This document shows positions 54,109 through 64,000 of a stretch of DNA of 64,000 bases, in pieces. The number at the start of each line of letters is the position of its first letter. The first letter of the stretch is position 1. The translations under genes were made by a program, and so were the position numbers. The DNA is from Betaproteobacteria bacterium (lineage in GTDB: Bacteria > Pseudomonadota > Gammaproteobacteria > Burkholderiales > CAIKXV01): NCBI GenBank assembly GCA_947458265.1, contig CANGYF010000004.1, positions 78,491 to 142,490 of the forward strand, read 5' to 3'. The notes beneath the pieces were generated by a model. It was given only the letters and a program-made list of their open reading frames with translations. It ran no database searches and was not told the origin of the DNA.

Positions 54109-55169
54109 TGGCAAGGACCGTGCTGATCGACGACAGGGGTATCCCGTACCGCACATCGGGCAGGGCTGCTTTGCCTGGGCACCGGTGCGCCGGGATCGTA
54201 TCGCTGGTCGGTGCCCTTGCGTTGCTGGCACTGGCGGTGCTGCCGGGCACCGCGCTGGCCCAGCCGGACTTCCCCAACCGGCCGGTACGTATCGTCGTGC
54301 CGCAGGCGGCCGGCGCCAGCCTCGACATCGCGGCGCGCACGGTCGGCCTTCGCATGCAGGAAGGCCTCGGCCAGCCGATCGTGATCGAGAACCGCCCCGG
54401 CGCCAATGCGATCATCGGCATGGAAGCGGTCGCCAAGGCGAAGCCCGACGGCTACACGCTGGTGATCGCACCGCCGTCGGCGGTGGCGATCAACCCTCTG
54501 GTGTTCAAGCAGTTGCCCTACGACACGCTGCGCGATTTCGCGCCCGTGTCGCAGGTGACCGGCATCACCTTCGTGGTGGTGGTCAACCCGGCGCTGCCGG
54601 TGGCCTCGCTCAAGGACCTCGCTGCGCTCGCGCGCAAGCGCCCGGGCGAACTGCCTTACGGGTCGGCCGGCGTCGCCAACATGAACCATCTGTCGGGAGA
54701 GCTTTTCAGCCAGCTCAATGGCGTGAAGATGCTGCATGTGCCGTACAAGGGCGAGACGCCGGCGGTGACCGACCTGCTGTCGGGCGCCAATGCAGTCATG
54801 TTCACCACGCTGCCGTCGGTCACCCAGCACATCCGGTCCGGAAAGCTGCGCGCGGTGGCGGTGATGGGCAGCCAGCGCTCGCCGGTGTTGCCCGACGTGC
54901 CGACGGCCGCCGAGGCGGGCATGGCCGGCATCACCACCTCCGGCTGGACCGGTCTGCTGGCGCCGGCCGGCACGCCGAACGATGCGGTGCAGAAGCTCTA
55001 TCGCGAGGTGGCGCGGGTGGTGAAGATCCCTGAGGTGGGCGACACGCTGGCGAAGCTCGGTGCCGACCCGGTCGGCAGCTCGCCCGAGCAGTTCGCGGCG
55101 TTCATCAAGGCAGAGCTGGCGAAGTGGGCCAAGGTCGTGCGCTCCTCCGGCATCGAGCTTGCGCCATGA
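54108..55169 (+). CDS. Bug-family (TctC) tripartite tricarboxylate-type solute receptor
   Basis: Bug receptors are periplasmic carboxylate-binding proteins abundant in Burkholderiales. A hydrophobic signal segment (about residues 28-52, ends ALA) is followed by FPNRPVRIVVPQAAGASLDIAARTV, QPIVIENRPGANAIIGMEAVAKAKPDGYTL, HVPYKGETPAVTDLLSGANAVMF and TAAEAGM. All of these are family signatures. ATG 54108 overlaps the rid stop, with GGAGG upstream; the long n-region before the signal is unusual. No TctA/TctB membrane genes are adjacent, so it is one of many orphan Bug receptors. Confidence 0.92.
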   Translation: MARTVLIDDRGIPYRTSGRAALPGHRCAGIVSLVGALALLALAVLPGTALAQPDFPNRPVRIVVPQAAGASLDIAARTVGLRMQEGLGQPIVIENRPGANAIIGMEAVAKAKPDGYTLVIAPPSAVAINPLVFKQLPYDTLRDFAPVSQVTGITFVVVVNPALPVASLKDLAALARKRPGELPYGSAGVANMNHLSGELFSQLNGVKMLHVPYKGETPAVTDLLSGANAVMFTTLPSVTQHIRSGKLRAVAVMGSQRSPVLPDVPTAAEAGMAGITTSGWTGLLAPAGTPNDAVQKLYREVARVVKIPEVGDTLAKLGADPVGSSPEQFAAFIKAELAKWAKVVRSSGIELAP

Positions 55170-55185
55170 CGACGGGGCATCGTCG

Positions 55186-55743
55186 ATGAGGTCGGAGCTG
55201 TTCGACCGCGCGCTCCGGCTGGTCGTGGGCAGGCCGCCGGTGCCGGTGCCACGCACGCTCACCGAGCGGCGGCTGGCGGACCTGTTCAGCACACTCGCCT
55301 CGACCGATGACCTGGTAGTCGCGGGCGAAGCCGAGGACGAGATCTGGGCGCTGTGGACGTCGCATGACGATGACGACCTCGAGCAGCGACTCGACCGCGC
55401 GATCCACCATATTGCGGCGCGGGAGTTCGAGTCGGCCGGCCGGTTGCTCGATGCACTGCTGCACGACCGCGACGACTATGTGGAGGCGTGGAACAAGCGT
55501 GCGACGTTGTACTTCCTGATGGAGCGCGATCGCGACAGCGTCGCCGATATCGTGCGCACGCTCGAGCTCGAGCCGCGGCATTTCGGCGCGATCTGCGGCT
55601 TCGCCCAGATCTGCCTGCGCCATGGCCGGCGCGCCGAGGCGCTGGCTGCGTTCGAGTCGGCGCTGGCGATCAATCCGCACATGCCCGGTCCGAGGTCGGC
55701 GGTCGATGCATTGAACACCGAGTTCCGCTCGACTGCACACTGA
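55186..55743 (+). CDS. Tetratricopeptide-repeat protein (185 aa)
   Basis: Residues about 70-180 contain two to three TPR-like helical pairs (LDALLHDRDDYVEAWNKRATLYF, DIVRTLELEPRHFGAICGFAQICL, RAEALAAFESALAINPHMPG), a protein-interaction scaffold. No signal peptide or membrane helix is seen, so it is probably cytoplasmic. ATG 55186 is the first Met compatible with the frame after the tctC stop. It is the last plus-strand gene of the run and converges on nnr. The partner is unknown. Confidence 0.8.
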   Translation: MRSELFDRALRLVVGRPPVPVPRTLTERRLADLFSTLASTDDLVVAGEAEDEIWALWTSHDDDDLEQRLDRAIHHIAAREFESAGRLLDALLHDRDDYVEAWNKRATLYFLMERDRDSVADIVRTLELEPRHFGAICGFAQICLRHGRRAEALAAFESALAINPHMPGPRSAVDALNTEFRSTAH

Positions 55744-55801
55744 GGTGCGGGTATGGCCGATGCCGCAGCCTGCGAACCGTGTGTTCCGTCAGATGGGCGC
55801 T

Positions 55802-57316
55802 TCAGGCGCCGGCCAGAAGCCCACGCGCACGTAATGAGACCTCGGACGCGGTGAGGCCAGGCAGGCCGGCCGGTACGCCCTCTTCGGCAGACACGGCATC
55901 GGCCGCCGCACCGTGCGCGGTGACGCCACCGGTCAGCGCGTCGCGCGGTGCCAGTCCCTGTGCCAGCAGCGCAGCGATGATGCCAGTGAGCACGTCGCCC
56001 ATCCCGGCACTGCCCATGCCCGGGTTGCCGCTGCGATGGATGAACCATTCGCCGCCAGGCAGCGCACTGATGCTCCCGTTACCTTTCAGCACGACGGCGG
56101 CGTCGAACATCGCCGCCAGCGACACCGCGCTGCCGATGCGGTCGGCCTGCACTGCGGCGGTGTCGATCCGCAGCAGGCGCGCGGCCTCGGCCGGATGCGG
56201 CGTGAGCACGGACGGGGCGGGCCGGGCGGCGAGGGTGTTGCGCAGTGCGTCGTCGCGTGCGATCAGGTTCAATGCATCGGCGTCGATGACCAGCGGCAGC
56301 GGCGAGGCGAGGCCCCAGCACAGCGCGGCCTGCGATTCCGGGAAGTCGCCCAGCCCGGGGCCGATCGCGAGCGTGGTCAGCGCGTCCAGGCGCGGCATCT
56401 CGTGCCAGCGACGCACCATCAGTTCGGGCTGGCAGGGATCGAAGGCCGGTCCCTGCTCGTCGACCAGCCCGAGGGTCACCCGGCCGGCACCGGCATGCAG
56501 CGCGGCACGCCCGGCGAGCAGCGCTGCACCGACCATGCCCGGCGCGCCGCCGATCACGCCCACGCTGCCATGGCTACCCTTGTGGCTGTTGCGGCGGCGC
56601 ACCGGGCGCAGGCCGGCCAGTTGCCGGGCGTCGAGTGCATGGCCGCAGGCCGGCAGCAGCGACGGGGCGTCGATGCCCAGGTCGGCCAGGTCGAGGTCGC
56701 CGCAGCAGTCCGGTCCGTCGGCGGTGAGCAGTCCGGGCTTGAGGGAGAGGAAGGTGAGGGTCCGGGTCGCCTCGACCGCGACGCCATGTATACGGCCGGT
56801 ATCCGCGTCCAGCCCGCTCGGCACGTCCAGCGACAGTACCGCGCTGCCGTCGCGCGCGAGAGCGGCGATGGCTTCGATGCGGTTGGCAAGGACACCCTCG
56901 GGCGGGCGCGTCAAGCCGATGCCGAACAGGCCGTCGACCACCAGCGGCCAGCGCCCGCCTGCAGGCACTGCATCGAGGGTGCTGCCACCGGCCGTATGCC
57001 ACGCCGCCAGCGCGGTGGCCGCATCCGGTGGCTGGCGTCCGGAATCGCCGTCGAAAACGAGGTCGACCGGGACGAAGGCGGCACGCAGCAGCCGTGCAAC
57101 GACCAGCGCGTCGCCACCGTTGTTGCCGGGACCGGCGAACACCAGTACCCGACCGCCCTGGTCGCCGAGCATCTGGATGGCCAGGTCGGCTGCGGCACGA
57201 CCTGCGCGTTCCATCAGCGGCACGCCGCCGCACCCGGTAACGGCCTCTGCGGCGAGGCGTTCGACCGTGCGCAGGGCGGCAGTCGTGTACAGCGGCATGG
57301 GGTGGGGGTGGCGCAT
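55802..57316 (-). CDS. nnr: Bifunctional NAD(P)H-hydrate epimerase / ADP-dependent NAD(P)H-hydrate dehydratase
   Basis: Nnr repairs damaged NAD(P)H. The N-terminal YjeF_N half epimerises hydrated cofactor ([42 protein letters not shown]). The C-terminal half dehydrates the S-form with ADP ([101 protein letters not shown]). The 504 residues match the fused family. ATG 57316 is used; ATG 57298 is possible. It is divergent from purL, with a TACAAT -10 box 25 bases upstream. Confidence 0.93.
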   Translation of the reverse strand: MRHPHPMPLYTTAALRTVERLAAEAVTGCGGVPLMERAGRAAADLAIQMLGDQGGRVLVFAGPGNNGGDALVVARLLRAAFVPVDLVFDGDSGRQPPDAATALAAWHTAGGSTLDAVPAGGRWPLVVDGLFGIGLTRPPEGVLANRIEAIAALARDGSAVLSLDVPSGLDADTGRIHGVAVEATRTLTFLSLKPGLLTADGPDCCGDLDLADLGIDAPSLLPACGHALDARQLAGLRPVRRRNSHKGSHGSVGVIGGAPGMVGAALLAGRAALHAGAGRVTLGLVDEQGPAFDPCQPELMVRRWHEMPRLDALTTLAIGPGLGDFPESQAALCWGLASPLPLVIDADALNLIARDDALRNTLAARPAPSVLTPHPAEAARLLRIDTAAVQADRIGSAVSLAAMFDAAVVLKGNGSISALPGGEWFIHRSGNPGMGSAGMGDVLTGIIAALLAQGLAPRDALTGGVTAHGAAADAVSAEEGVPAGLPGLTASEVSLRARGLLAGA

Positions 57317-57340
57317 GGTCGGTCCGGATCGTGTCGTGCA

Positions 57341-57346
57341 ATTGTA
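57341..57346 (-). promoter_or_regulatory. -10 box of the nnr promoter
   Basis: TACAAT on the minus strand lies 25 bases upstream of the nnr start at 57316. No strong -35 is evident. The location in a 114-base divergent gap supports it. Confidence 0.45.
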
Positions 57347-57385
57347 GTCCGCCGTCGGCGCGTCGTCGGTGCGCCATCGGCCCGG

Positions 57386-57391
57386 TATAAT
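57386..57391 (+). promoter_or_regulatory. -10 box of the purL promoter
   Basis: A perfect TATAAT lies 40 bases upstream of the purL ATG at 57431. No clear -35 box is seen 16-18 bases upstream, which suggests help from an activator or control by a purine repressor. A PurR-type operator was not recognised. Confidence 0.5.
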
Positions 57392-57430
57392 CGAGGTTTG
57401 ATCCGGGCCTTCGCGCCGAACGTACCCCCG

Positions 57431-60400
57431 ATGACGCAGATCCTCCGGTTGCGCGGCAGCCGCGCCGTTTCCGGATTCCGGTTGCAGAAGCTCCTGGAGT
57501 CCTTGCGGAACGATGCCCCGTCGATCCGTTCCCTGGCCGCGACCTACTGGCATTTCGTGCATGTAGAGCGGCCGCTGTCGGCGGACGAACGCCGGCGGCT
57601 CGAGGCGGTGCTGGAGGGCGCGGGCGACGATGCGCCATCCGACCCGGCCGCGCGCATCGACCTGCTGGTCGTGCCCAGGCTGGGCACCCTGTCTCCCTGG
57701 GCATCGAAGGCAACCGACATCCTGCGCCATTGCGGCCTGCCCGCCGTCCTGCGCATCGAGCGTGGCTGTGCCTGGCACCTGCAGGTCGCGGACGGCGCGG
57801 TCCCCGGACCCGACGAGCGGCGCGTGGTCGCCTCGCGGGTACACGACCGGATGACCGAATCGGTGCTCGAGTCGCTGGAGGCCGCCGACCGGCTGTTCGA
57901 CGCGCTCGCCGATGCGCCGCTGTCGACGGTCGACCTCACGGGCGATGGTGCCGCCGCGCTGGAGACGGCCAACCGCGAACTCGGCCTTGCCCTGTCCGCC
58001 GACGAGATCGAGTACCTGGTCGCGGCCTTCCGCAGGCTCGGCCGCGACCCGACCGACGTCGAACTGATGATGTTCGCGCAGGCGAACTCGGAGCATTGCC
58101 GGCACAAGATCTTCAACGCCAGCTGGATCGTCGACGGGGAGCCGCGCAGCGAAACCCTGTTCGGGATGATCCGCCACACGCATGCGGTCAGTCCGTCCGG
58201 GACGGTGGTGGCCTATGTCGACAATGCGTCGGTGATCGAGGGGTTCGATACCGCACGGCTGCTGCCGGTGCCCCCTGCCGGTGGCGCGCTCGCGGATGCC
58301 TTGCCGCACACCTACGCCTGGCGCGACGAGCGCACCCACATCCTGATGAAGGTCGAGACGCACAACCACCCGACGGCGATCTCGCCGTTCGCCGGTGCGG
58401 CGACCGGTGCTGGCGGCGAGATCCGCGACGAGGCGGCCACCGGCCGCGGCGCACGGGCCAAGGCCGGGCTCTGCGGCTTCAGCGTGTCGAACCTGAACCT
58501 GCCTGGCTACCTGCGTCCATGGGAACTGCAGCCCGACGGTACCGTCTACGGCAAGCCCGGGCGCATCGACGACGCCTGCCGGATCATGATCGAAGGACCG
58601 ATCGGCGCGGCCGCCTTCAACAACGAGTTCGGCCGTCCCAACCTGTGCGGCTACTTCCGCTCCTTCGAGGTCACCTTCGACGGCGAACGCCGTGGTTACC
58701 ACAAGCCGATCATGCTCGCCGGCGGTCTGGGCAGCATCCCGGCCGGCGGCACGCAGAAGGCCGCTGTGCCCGCGGGTGCGCCGCTGGTGCAGCTGGGCGG
58801 GCCGGGCATGCTGATCGGCATGGGCGGCGGCGCCGCGTCCAGCATGGATACCGGGCACAACACCGCCGACCTCGACTTCAATTCCGTCCAGCGCGGCAAT
58901 CCCGAGATGCAGCGCCGCGCACAGGAGGTGATCGACCGCTGCTGGGCGCTGGGCGAGGACAACCCTATCCTGTCGATCCACGATGTCGGCGCGGGCGGCC
59001 TTTCGAATGCGCTGCCCGAACTGGCGCATGGCGCAGGCCTGGGCGCGCGCTTCGACCTGCGCGCGGTGCCGGTCGAGACGCGCGGCATGTCGCCGATGCA
59101 GATCTGGAGCAACGAGTCGCAGGAGCGCTACGTGCTCGCGCTCGACCCGGAGCGCCTTGACCGGTTCCGCGCGATCGCCGAGCGCGAGCGCTGTCCGTTC
59201 TCGGTGGTCGGTACCGCAACCGCGCAGGCGCAGCTGGTGGTCGAGGATCCACGCCTGGGCAACCGTCCGGTCGACATGCCGATGGACGTGCTGCTGGGCA
59301 AGCCGCCGAAGATGCTGCGCGACGTCAAGCGCGTTCGGCGCCCCGCGCAGCCGCTGTCGCTGGCGGCGATCGACCTGCGCGAGGCGGTGCATCGCGTGCT
59401 GCGCCTGCCCGCCGTGGCCGACAAGTCCTTCCTCGTCACCATCGGCGATCGCAGCGTGGGCGGACTCACCGCGCGCGACCAGATGGTCGGTCCGTGGCAG
59501 GTCCCGGTGGCCGACTGCGCGATCACGCTGTCCGGGTTCACGGCATCCACCGGCGAGGCGATGGCGATCGGCGAGCGCACGCCGCTGGCGCTGGTCGATG
59601 CACCTGCCTCCGGCCGGATGGCTGTCGGCGAGGCGATCACCAACATCGCTGCCGCCCCGATCGCGGCGCTCGGGCTGGTTAAGCTCTCCGGCAACTGGAT
59701 GGCCGCCGCCGGCCATCCGGGCGAGGACGCTGCGCTGTTCGACACCGTGCATGCGGTCGCGATGGAACTGTGCCCGGCGCTCGGGCTGTCGATCCCGGTC
59801 GGCAAGGATTCGTTGTCCATGAAGACCGTCTGGCGCGAGCCTGCGGCTGGCGACGCGCCGCGCTCGGTCACCTCGCCGGTGTCGCTGGTCGTGTCCGCGT
59901 TCGCCCCCGTGCACGACGTGCGCACTGCGTCGACGCCGCAACTGTGCACCGACGTCGGCGCCACCCGGCTGCTGCTGGTCGACCTCGGGCGCGGACGCGC
60001 GCGGCTGGGCGGTTCCGCACTGGCGCAGGTGCACTCGCTGTTCGGCGATGAGGTCCCCGACCTGGACCACGCGCAGGACCTGGCCGGCTTTTTCGCAGCC
60101 GTGCAGGCGCTGCGCGGCGAAGGCCTGCTGCTTGCCTACCATGACCGCTCCGACGGCGGCCTGCTGGCCACCGTGGTGGAAATGATGTTCGCTGGTGGCG
60201 TGGGCGTCGACCTGGAGCCCGGTCCAATGCTCGCTGCGGCGACCCGGGCTTCGGTGATGGCCTGGCTGTTCAACGAGGAACTGGGCGCGGTGCTGCAGGT
60301 CCGCGAAGCGGACGTTGCACGGACGCTGTCAATGTTCGACGCCCACGGCCTCGGCGGCTGCGTGCATGCCGTCGGCCGGCCCAATGCCGTCGACCGGCTA

Positions 60401-61390
60401 TGCCTGGCGGCAGGCGGCGAGGTGTTCCTCGACGAGCCGCGCGCTGCCCTGCGCCGCTCGTGGTCCGAAACCAGCTGGCTGCTCGCGCGCATGCGCGACA
60501 ACCCGGCCTGCGCCGACGAGGCGCACGAGATTGCCTGCGATGCGGCTGCGCCGGGCCTGCATGCGCAGATCGGGTTCGACCCGCAGGATGCGCTGCCCGG
60601 GCCGTGGGTACATGCCGGGTCTCGGCCGCGAGTGGCCATCCTGCGCGAGCAGGGCGTCAACGGACAGAACGAGATGGCGGCCGCATTCGACCGCGCCGGA
60701 TTCACCGCGGTGGACGTGCACATGAGCGACATCCTCGAGGGACGGGTCGCGCTCGACGCGTTCAAGGGCGTCGCCGCCTGCGGTGGTTTCTCCTATGGCG
60801 ACGTGCTCGGCGCCGGCGAGGGCTGGGCCAAGTCGATCCGCTTCAACGCCCGGGCGTTCGATGCGTTCAGCGCCTTCTTCGCCCGCAGCGACAGTTTCGG
60901 CCTCGGCGTATGCAATGGCTGCCAGATGATGAGCGGGCTCTCCGACCTGATCCCGGGGGCTGCGCACTGGCCGCGCTTCGTGCGCAACCGGTCCGAGCAG
61001 TTCGAGGCCCGGCTGGTGATGGTCGAAGTGATGCCGACCCGTTCGCTGTTCTTCGACGGCATGGCCGGCAGCCGGCTGCCGGTGGTGGTGTCGCATGGCG
61101 AGGGGTTTCCGCGCTTCGCCTCCGCCGCCGCGATGCAGGCTGCAGCACCGCTGGTCACCCTGCGCTACGTGGATGCGGCGGGGGAGACGACCGAACGCTA
61201 TCCGTACAATCCGAACGGTGCGCCCGGCGGCATCACCGGCCTGACCAGCGAGGACGGCCGGTTCAGCATCCTGATGCCGCATCCGGAACGGGTGTTCCGC
61301 ACGGTGCAGCTGTCATGGCATCCGCGGGCCTGGGGTGAAGACAGCCCGTGGCTGCGCATGTTCCGCAACGCCCGCCGCTGGGTGGGCTGA
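57431..61390 (+). CDS. purL: Phosphoribosylformylglycinamidine synthase
   Basis: PurL converts FGAR, ATP and glutamine into FGAM, the fourth step of de novo purine synthesis. This is the large single-chain proteobacterial form (1319 residues; E. coli 1295). The order is an N-terminal PurS-like domain, a linker with [19 protein letters not shown] synthase domains ([36 protein letters not shown]-type loop, [17 protein letters not shown]) and a C-terminal glutaminase domain. That domain has nucleophile Cys1161 in [12 protein letters not shown] and the His/Glu pair in [14 protein letters not shown] 57431 gives the standard N-terminus ([17 protein letters not shown]). Confidence 0.97.
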   Translation: MTQILRLRGSRAVSGFRLQKLLESLRNDAPSIRSLAATYWHFVHVERPLSADERRRLEAVLEGAGDDAPSDPAARIDLLVVPRLGTLSPWASKATDILRHCGLPAVLRIERGCAWHLQVADGAVPGPDERRVVASRVHDRMTESVLESLEAADRLFDALADAPLSTVDLTGDGAAALETANRELGLALSADEIEYLVAAFRRLGRDPTDVELMMFAQANSEHCRHKIFNASWIVDGEPRSETLFGMIRHTHAVSPSGTVVAYVDNASVIEGFDTARLLPVPPAGGALADALPHTYAWRDERTHILMKVETHNHPTAISPFAGAATGAGGEIRDEAATGRGARAKAGLCGFSVSNLNLPGYLRPWELQPDGTVYGKPGRIDDACRIMIEGPIGAAAFNNEFGRPNLCGYFRSFEVTFDGERRGYHKPIMLAGGLGSIPAGGTQKAAVPAGAPLVQLGGPGMLIGMGGGAASSMDTGHNTADLDFNSVQRGNPEMQRRAQEVIDRCWALGEDNPILSIHDVGAGGLSNALPELAHGAGLGARFDLRAVPVETRGMSPMQIWSNESQERYVLALDPERLDRFRAIAERERCPFSVVGTATAQAQLVVEDPRLGNRPVDMPMDVLLGKPPKMLRDVKRVRRPAQPLSLAAIDLREAVHRVLRLPAVADKSFLVTIGDRSVGGLTARDQMVGPWQVPVADCAITLSGFTASTGEAMAIGERTPLALVDAPASGRMAVGEAITNIAAAPIAALGLVKLSGNWMAAAGHPGEDAALFDTVHAVAMELCPALGLSIPVGKDSLSMKTVWREPAAGDAPRSVTSPVSLVVSAFAPVHDVRTASTPQLCTDVGATRLLLVDLGRGRARLGGSALAQVHSLFGDEVPDLDHAQDLAGFFAAVQALRGEGLLLAYHDRSDGGLLATVVEMMFAGGVGVDLEPGPMLAAATRASVMAWLFNEELGAVLQVREADVARTLSMFDAHGLGGCVHAVGRPNAVDRLCLAAGGEVFLDEPRAALRRSWSETSWLLARMRDNPACADEAHEIACDAAAPGLHAQIGFDPQDALPGPWVHAGSRPRVAILREQGVNGQNEMAAAFDRAGFTAVDVHMSDILEGRVALDAFKGVAACGGFSYGDVLGAGEGWAKSIRFNARAFDAFSAFFARSDSFGLGVCNGCQMMSGLSDLIPGAAHWPRFVRNRSEQFEARLVMVEVMPTRSLFFDGMAGSRLPVVVSHGEGFPRFASAAAMQAAAPLVTLRYVDAAGETTERYPYNPNGAPGGITGLTSEDGRFSILMPHPERVFRTVQLSWHPRAWGEDSPWLRMFRNARRWVG

Positions 61391-61402
61391 GCTGCGGGTC
61401 CG

Positions 61403-61418
61403 GGCGCCTCAGGGCGCC
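61403..61418. terminator. Small hairpin after purL
   Basis: GGCGCC (61403-61408) and GGCGCC (61413-61418), which is self-complementary, form a 6-bp stem with loop TCAG between the convergent purL and a small membrane-protein gene. It is short and lacks a U-tract, so termination is uncertain. Confidence 0.3.
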
Positions 61419-61434
61419 AGGTACTGACGCGGCT

Positions 61435-61797
61435 TTACTTGCCGGCAGGCGTCGCCGTCGCCGGCTGCGGCAGCGATGACGGTACAGGCAGCGATACCGG
61501 TGCCCCCGCAGGGTTTATCGTGATGCCGCGCTTGCGCAGCTCCTCGACCACCACGCGCGCGTTCGGGTTCCCCTGGTCGGCGAGCCGCTGCGTGCCGGAG
61601 GCGACCGCATCCAGCTGGATACGCAGCTTCTGCGATGCTGCATAGGGCGCCGCCTGGTTCGAAAGCAGCGTCTTCAGCGTCGAATGTTCACTGAACAGCT
61701 GGAACATCTGCGCGCCGGACCACATGAGCAGGCCGATCATCAACAGCAGGAGCGGAACGAACGGGGTGGCGGCATTACGGTTCGAAAGGTCGTTCAT
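61435..61797 (-). CDS. Small single-pass membrane protein of unknown function (120 aa)
   Basis: An N-terminal membrane helix (about residues 13-32) is followed by a 65-residue helical region (QLFSEHSTLKTLLSNQAAPYA, LRIQLDAVASGTQRLADQG) and a Pro/Ala-rich tail. Near the end is VVVEELRKRGITINP. No family is recognised. It lies 12 bases downstream of a similar small membrane protein and shares its layout: one membrane helix, a helical stretch and a G-I-T segment. The two are probably co-expressed and may interact. Confidence 0.65.
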   Translation of the reverse strand: MNDLSNRNAATPFVPLLLLMIGLLMWSGAQMFQLFSEHSTLKTLLSNQAAPYAASQKLRIQLDAVASGTQRLADQGNPNARVVVEELRKRGITINPAGAPVSLPVPSSLPQPATATPAGK

Positions 61798-61809
61798 GGC
61801 ATTCCCCGT

Positions 61810-62100
61810 TCAGCGCTTCGCCGGAGCAGTTTTCTGCTCTACGGTGAAGGTGATGCCATTGGCGCTCAGCAGGCTGCGCAACTGCTCGTCGTTGTTGCGG
61901 GCGGCCAGCTCGGCGAGTGCGCGGATCAGTTCACGATTCAGGACCTCGAGTTGGGCCGTGGTCGCGATGAACTGCTGCTGCTCGGTGAACTGGGCCTGCA
62001 TGGCACGCGAGCTGCGAGACACCGACACGTTGGCGATCACCACAACCAGGAAGGCCGCGGCTGCCAGGGTCAGGACGATGAATTCGATGCGCTTGAGCAT
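61810..62100 (-). CDS. Small single-pass membrane protein of unknown function (96 aa)
   Basis: A membrane helix at about residues 6-26 is followed by a Gln/Glu-rich helical segment (MQAQFTEQQQFIATTAQLEVL, NRELIRALAELAARNNDEQLRSL) that could form a coiled coil, and ends in LLSANGITFTVEQ. The architecture parallels the gene just downstream, suggesting an ancient duplication. It starts 183 bases after ppiC, beyond a strong hairpin. The function is unknown; periplasmic orientation of the coiled coil is inferred from the short N-terminus. Confidence 0.65.
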   Translation of the reverse strand: MLKRIEFIVLTLAAAAFLVVVIANVSVSRSSRAMQAQFTEQQQFIATTAQLEVLNRELIRALAELAARNNDEQLRSLLSANGITFTVEQKTAPAKR

Positions 62101-62235
62101 GGCGGGCGGTTTTCCGGGCCGGGGTCGTGTTCGGTTGGTCCGCTGCCACTGCCGGCGGCGTGCGCGAGGTGCAGCCGTGGCTGCCAGTCCAGTGTACCCA
62201 AACCACCCGTCGACGTGCAGGCAAAACTGCGAACC

Positions 62236-62267
62236 CGCGATGCCGGCCGCGCACGGCCGGCATCGCG
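62236..62267 (-). terminator. Terminator-like hairpin downstream of ppiC
   Basis: CGCGATGCCGGCC (62236-62248) and GGCCGGCATCGCG (62255-62267) form a perfect 13-bp stem with a 6-base loop, 16 bases past the ppiC stop on the minus strand. A TTTT follows about 8 bases later. It probably ends the yciB-bolA-ppiC transcript. Confidence 0.65.
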
Positions 62268-62283
62268 CCGTGCCAGGTGGTGG

Positions 62284-63108
62284 CTACTCGATCTTCGCCT
62301 TGGCACGTACTTCCGCGATCGCCTTTTCGATGGCCTGCTGCTGGAAACGCTGCTGCAGCTGCTGCTTGACCTCGTCGTAGGGCGGAGCGGTCAGGGGGCG
62401 CTCGTCATCCAGCCGGATGATGTGCCAGCCGAACTGCGACTGAACCGGGGCCGGCGCGGTCTGGCCCTTCTTCAGCTTGACCATCGCATCGGCGAACGGC
62501 TTGACCAGGTTGGCCGGCGGCGTCCAGTCGAGCTCGCCGCCGCGTCCCTTGGAGCCTGCGTCCTCCGAGCGCTCCGCAGCGGCCTTCTCGAAGGTGGTCT
62601 TCTTGGCGGCGATCGCAGCCATGATCTCCTTCGCCTCGGCCTCGGTCTTGACCAGGATATGGCGCACGCGGTACTCGCGCTCGCCCAGCGCAGCGCGGAT
62701 CTTGTCGTACTCCGCTTTCATCGCCGCGTCGCTGATCGGATTCTTCGCGATGTAGTCGGCGATGTAGGCCTGTGCCAGGATGTTCTGGCGCGCCAGTTCG
62801 AGCTGGATCATCACGTCGGGATTCTTGTCGAAGCCGCGCTTGGTCGCCTCCTGGCTCACCGCTTCCATGCTGACGAGTTCATCGCGTACGCGCGTGCGCA
62901 TCTCGGGGGTGTCGGGTGCGCCGCGCTGGGCCTGCTGCTTCATCAGCATGTCGATGCGGCTCTGTGGCACGGTCACGCCGTTCACGCGTGCTACGGTGCC
63001 CGAGCCCTTCGGGGCCGGGGCCTGGGCCAGGGCGCTGGTGCCGATCATCAGCCCTGCCGCGGCAAACACCGCGAGCGAGACCGAGCGTTGCAGGGCGATG
63101 CTTTTCAT
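62284..63108 (-). CDS. Periplasmic parvulin-type peptidyl-prolyl isomerase
   Basis: A signal peptide (about residues 10-29, ends ALA) precedes a SurA-like N-terminal helical region (VARVNGVTVPQSRIDMLMKQQ) and one parvulin domain. The isomerase domain has EYRVRHILVKTEAEAKEIM, FEKAAAERSEDAGSKGRGGELDW, MVKLKKGQT and QSQFGWHIIRLDDER. Such PpiC/PrsA-like proteins assist folding of exported and outer-membrane proteins. The length of 274 residues is typical. It follows bolA after 42 bases in the conserved yciB-bolA-ppiC order seen in betaproteobacteria. Confidence 0.93.
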   Translation of the reverse strand: MKSIALQRSVSLAVFAAAGLMIGTSALAQAPAPKGSGTVARVNGVTVPQSRIDMLMKQQAQRGAPDTPEMRTRVRDELVSMEAVSQEATKRGFDKNPDVMIQLELARQNILAQAYIADYIAKNPISDAAMKAEYDKIRAALGEREYRVRHILVKTEAEAKEIMAAIAAKKTTFEKAAAERSEDAGSKGRGGELDWTPPANLVKPFADAMVKLKKGQTAPAPVQSQFGWHIIRLDDERPLTAPPYDEVKQQLQQRFQQQAIEKAIAEVRAKAKIE

Positions 63109-63150
63109 GCGATTGCTCCCTTGGATAGGTGGATGTCTTGCGTTGCCATG

Positions 63151-63432
63151 TCACCAGGCATCGGGTTCGCCCGGCGCACGGGCCTGGATCGCCAGCGCAT
63201 GGATGCGCCCGTGCATGAGGTCGCCCAGGGCGGTGTAGACCATGCGGTGGCGGGCTATCGTGGTCCGCCCGGAGAAGGCTGCGCTGGTGAGGGCCAGCCG
63301 GTAGTGGCCGCCACCCGAGGCTGCGCCCGGATGGCCTGCGTGCAGAGCGCTTTCGTCGTCGATCAGCAGGGACGACGGTTCGAGGGCCTGCAGTCGCGCG
63401 CGCATCTCGTCGGCCAGGCTGGTGCCGTTCAC
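63151..63432 (-). CDS. bolA: BolA family protein
   Basis: BolA proteins bind monothiol glutaredoxins through an [2Fe-2S] cluster and influence transcription and cell shape. The 93 residues contain [25 protein letters not shown], the [27 protein letters not shown] core and [16 protein letters not shown] with the conserved RHRMVY and His ligand. Translation starts at GTG 63432, overlapping the yciB stop (GTGA), so the two genes are coupled. Confidence 0.92.
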   Translation of the reverse strand: MNGTSLADEMRARLQALEPSSLLIDDESALHAGHPGAASGGGHYRLALTSAAFSGRTTIARHRMVYTALGDLMHGRIHALAIQARAPGEPDAW

Positions 63433-63983
63433 GGCGACTCCCCGTCTGAATCCTGAGCTGCTTCCGCGTGGCGCGACAGGACCAGCGCCTGCGCGAACAC
63501 GAACACCAGCATCAGGGCGGTGACCCCGAACAGCTTGAAGTTCACCCAGGCATCGGTCGAGAAGTACTGCGCGACCAGGATGTTGAGCACCGCCAGCAGC
63601 GCGAAGAACGCTGCCCAGGCGTAGTTGAGCCTGCGCCAGACCGTATCGGGCAGGGAAATCTGCTTCCCCATCACCGCGCGCATCGGGTTGCGGCCGAAGA
63701 ACACCTGCGCGGCGACCAGCCCGACGGTGAACATGAGGTAGAGCACGGTCGGCTTCCACTTGATGAACACTTCGTCATGAAGCAGCAGCGTCGCGCCGCC
63801 GAACACGACGATCACGCCCAGGCTCAGCCAGAGCGCCGGTTCGACCGTGCGCCCCTTGAGCTTGAGCCAGCCGATCTGCACGAACGTGGCCGCGATCGCG
63901 ACCGCGGTAGCGGTGTAGAGGCCAGCCAGCTTGTAGGCCACGAAGAATAGGATGACCGGGAAAAGGTCGAACAGCCACTTCAT
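63429..63983 (-). CDS. yciB: Inner membrane-spanning protein YciB (septation protein A)
   Basis: This 184-residue protein has five or six membrane helices and the family start [21 protein letters not shown]. Further family motifs are [41 protein letters not shown] and [32 protein letters not shown]. YciB acts in cell-envelope maintenance and interacts with elongation and division proteins. It starts 18 bases from the right edge, so its promoter lies outside or at the edge of the window. It overlaps bolA by four bases. Confidence 0.94.
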   Translation of the reverse strand: MKWLFDLFPVILFFVAYKLAGLYTATAVAIAATFVQIGWLKLKGRTVEPALWLSLGVIVVFGGATLLLHDEVFIKWKPTVLYLMFTVGLVAAQVFFGRNPMRAVMGKQISLPDTVWRRLNYAWAAFFALLAVLNILVAQYFSTDAWVNFKLFGVTALMLVFVFAQALVLSRHAEAAQDSDGESP

Positions 63984-64000
63984 ATTCAGGATTATCTAGG

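Noticed and set aside
55802..60142. Very long minus-strand open frame extending nnr antisense across purL
   Set aside because: Only the 55802-57316 part encodes a recognisable protein. The rest is antisense to the perfectly conserved purL and has the Arg/His/Gln-rich composition of a chance GC-rich frame.

Overview
The window is GC-rich chromosomal DNA from a betaproteobacterium, most likely Burkholderiales or a close relative. The evidence is the rpsF-priB-rpsR-rplI-dnaB order, a Bug-family (TctC) solute receptor, a tesA/ybbA/ybbP divergon, and the rnr-rlmB and yciB-bolA-ppiC groupings. Genes are tightly packed with many 1- or 4-base stop/start overlaps. No phage, insertion sequence or CRISPR array was seen. 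The only mobile-type elements are a homing intein in dnaB and two remnants of a GGGGTCAGA-type palindromic repeat. Taxonomy is inferred from gene content only.

Layout. Positions 1-2513 hold the tail of a gene and a three-gene operon of exported proteins of unknown function, the last with a three-fold 16-residue repeat. Positions 2594-7185 hold a two-subunit molybdenum hydroxylase (minus) divergent from a CocE/NonD hydrolase. Positions 7363-11507 hold tRNA-Leu(CAG) with its own promoter and hairpin, rnr, rlmB and a cysteine hydrolase. Positions 11520-16818 (minus) hold a compact chemosensory-like operon: a membrane CheA-like kinase with no CheW domain, a pseudoreceiver-CheX fusion, a CheY, a short methyl-accepting-type protein and a second CheX-like protein. 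There is no CheW, CheR or CheB. Positions 17191-21682 are the ribosomal/primosomal operon and dnaB with a 421-residue intein. Positions 21720-27487 hold phoH, bcp, arnD, a 29-codon small ORF, mnmH (selU) and selD; selD is itself a selenoprotein with an in-frame UGA. Positions 27536-37979 hold tesA, ybbA-ybbP, rmuC, a lipoprotein, mtfA, a PAS-GGDEF-EAL protein and glk.

Positions 38011-55743 form a metal-cofactor and transport region. On the minus strand modE-chaA-moaA-moeA-fdhD-mobA is followed by a peptide-type ABC transporter. On the plus strand tupABC (tungstate uptake)-mobB-moaD-moaE-crcB-rid-tctC-TPR forms an almost gapless run. Together these take up tungstate/molybdate and build the molybdopterin cofactor that the hydroxylase at 2594-5208 needs; moaC and other steps are not in the window. 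Positions 55802-64000 hold nnr, purL, two small membrane proteins, ppiC, bolA and yciB.

The observations most worth following are the CheW-less chemosensory-like operon with a shared ELELF tail on both CheX-like proteins, the small ORF wedged between mnmH and arnD, the Sec-containing SelD, the CTG start of priB, a roughly 40-50 residue insertion beside the RNase R active site, and the 14-bp hairpin between the peptide-binding protein and its permease.
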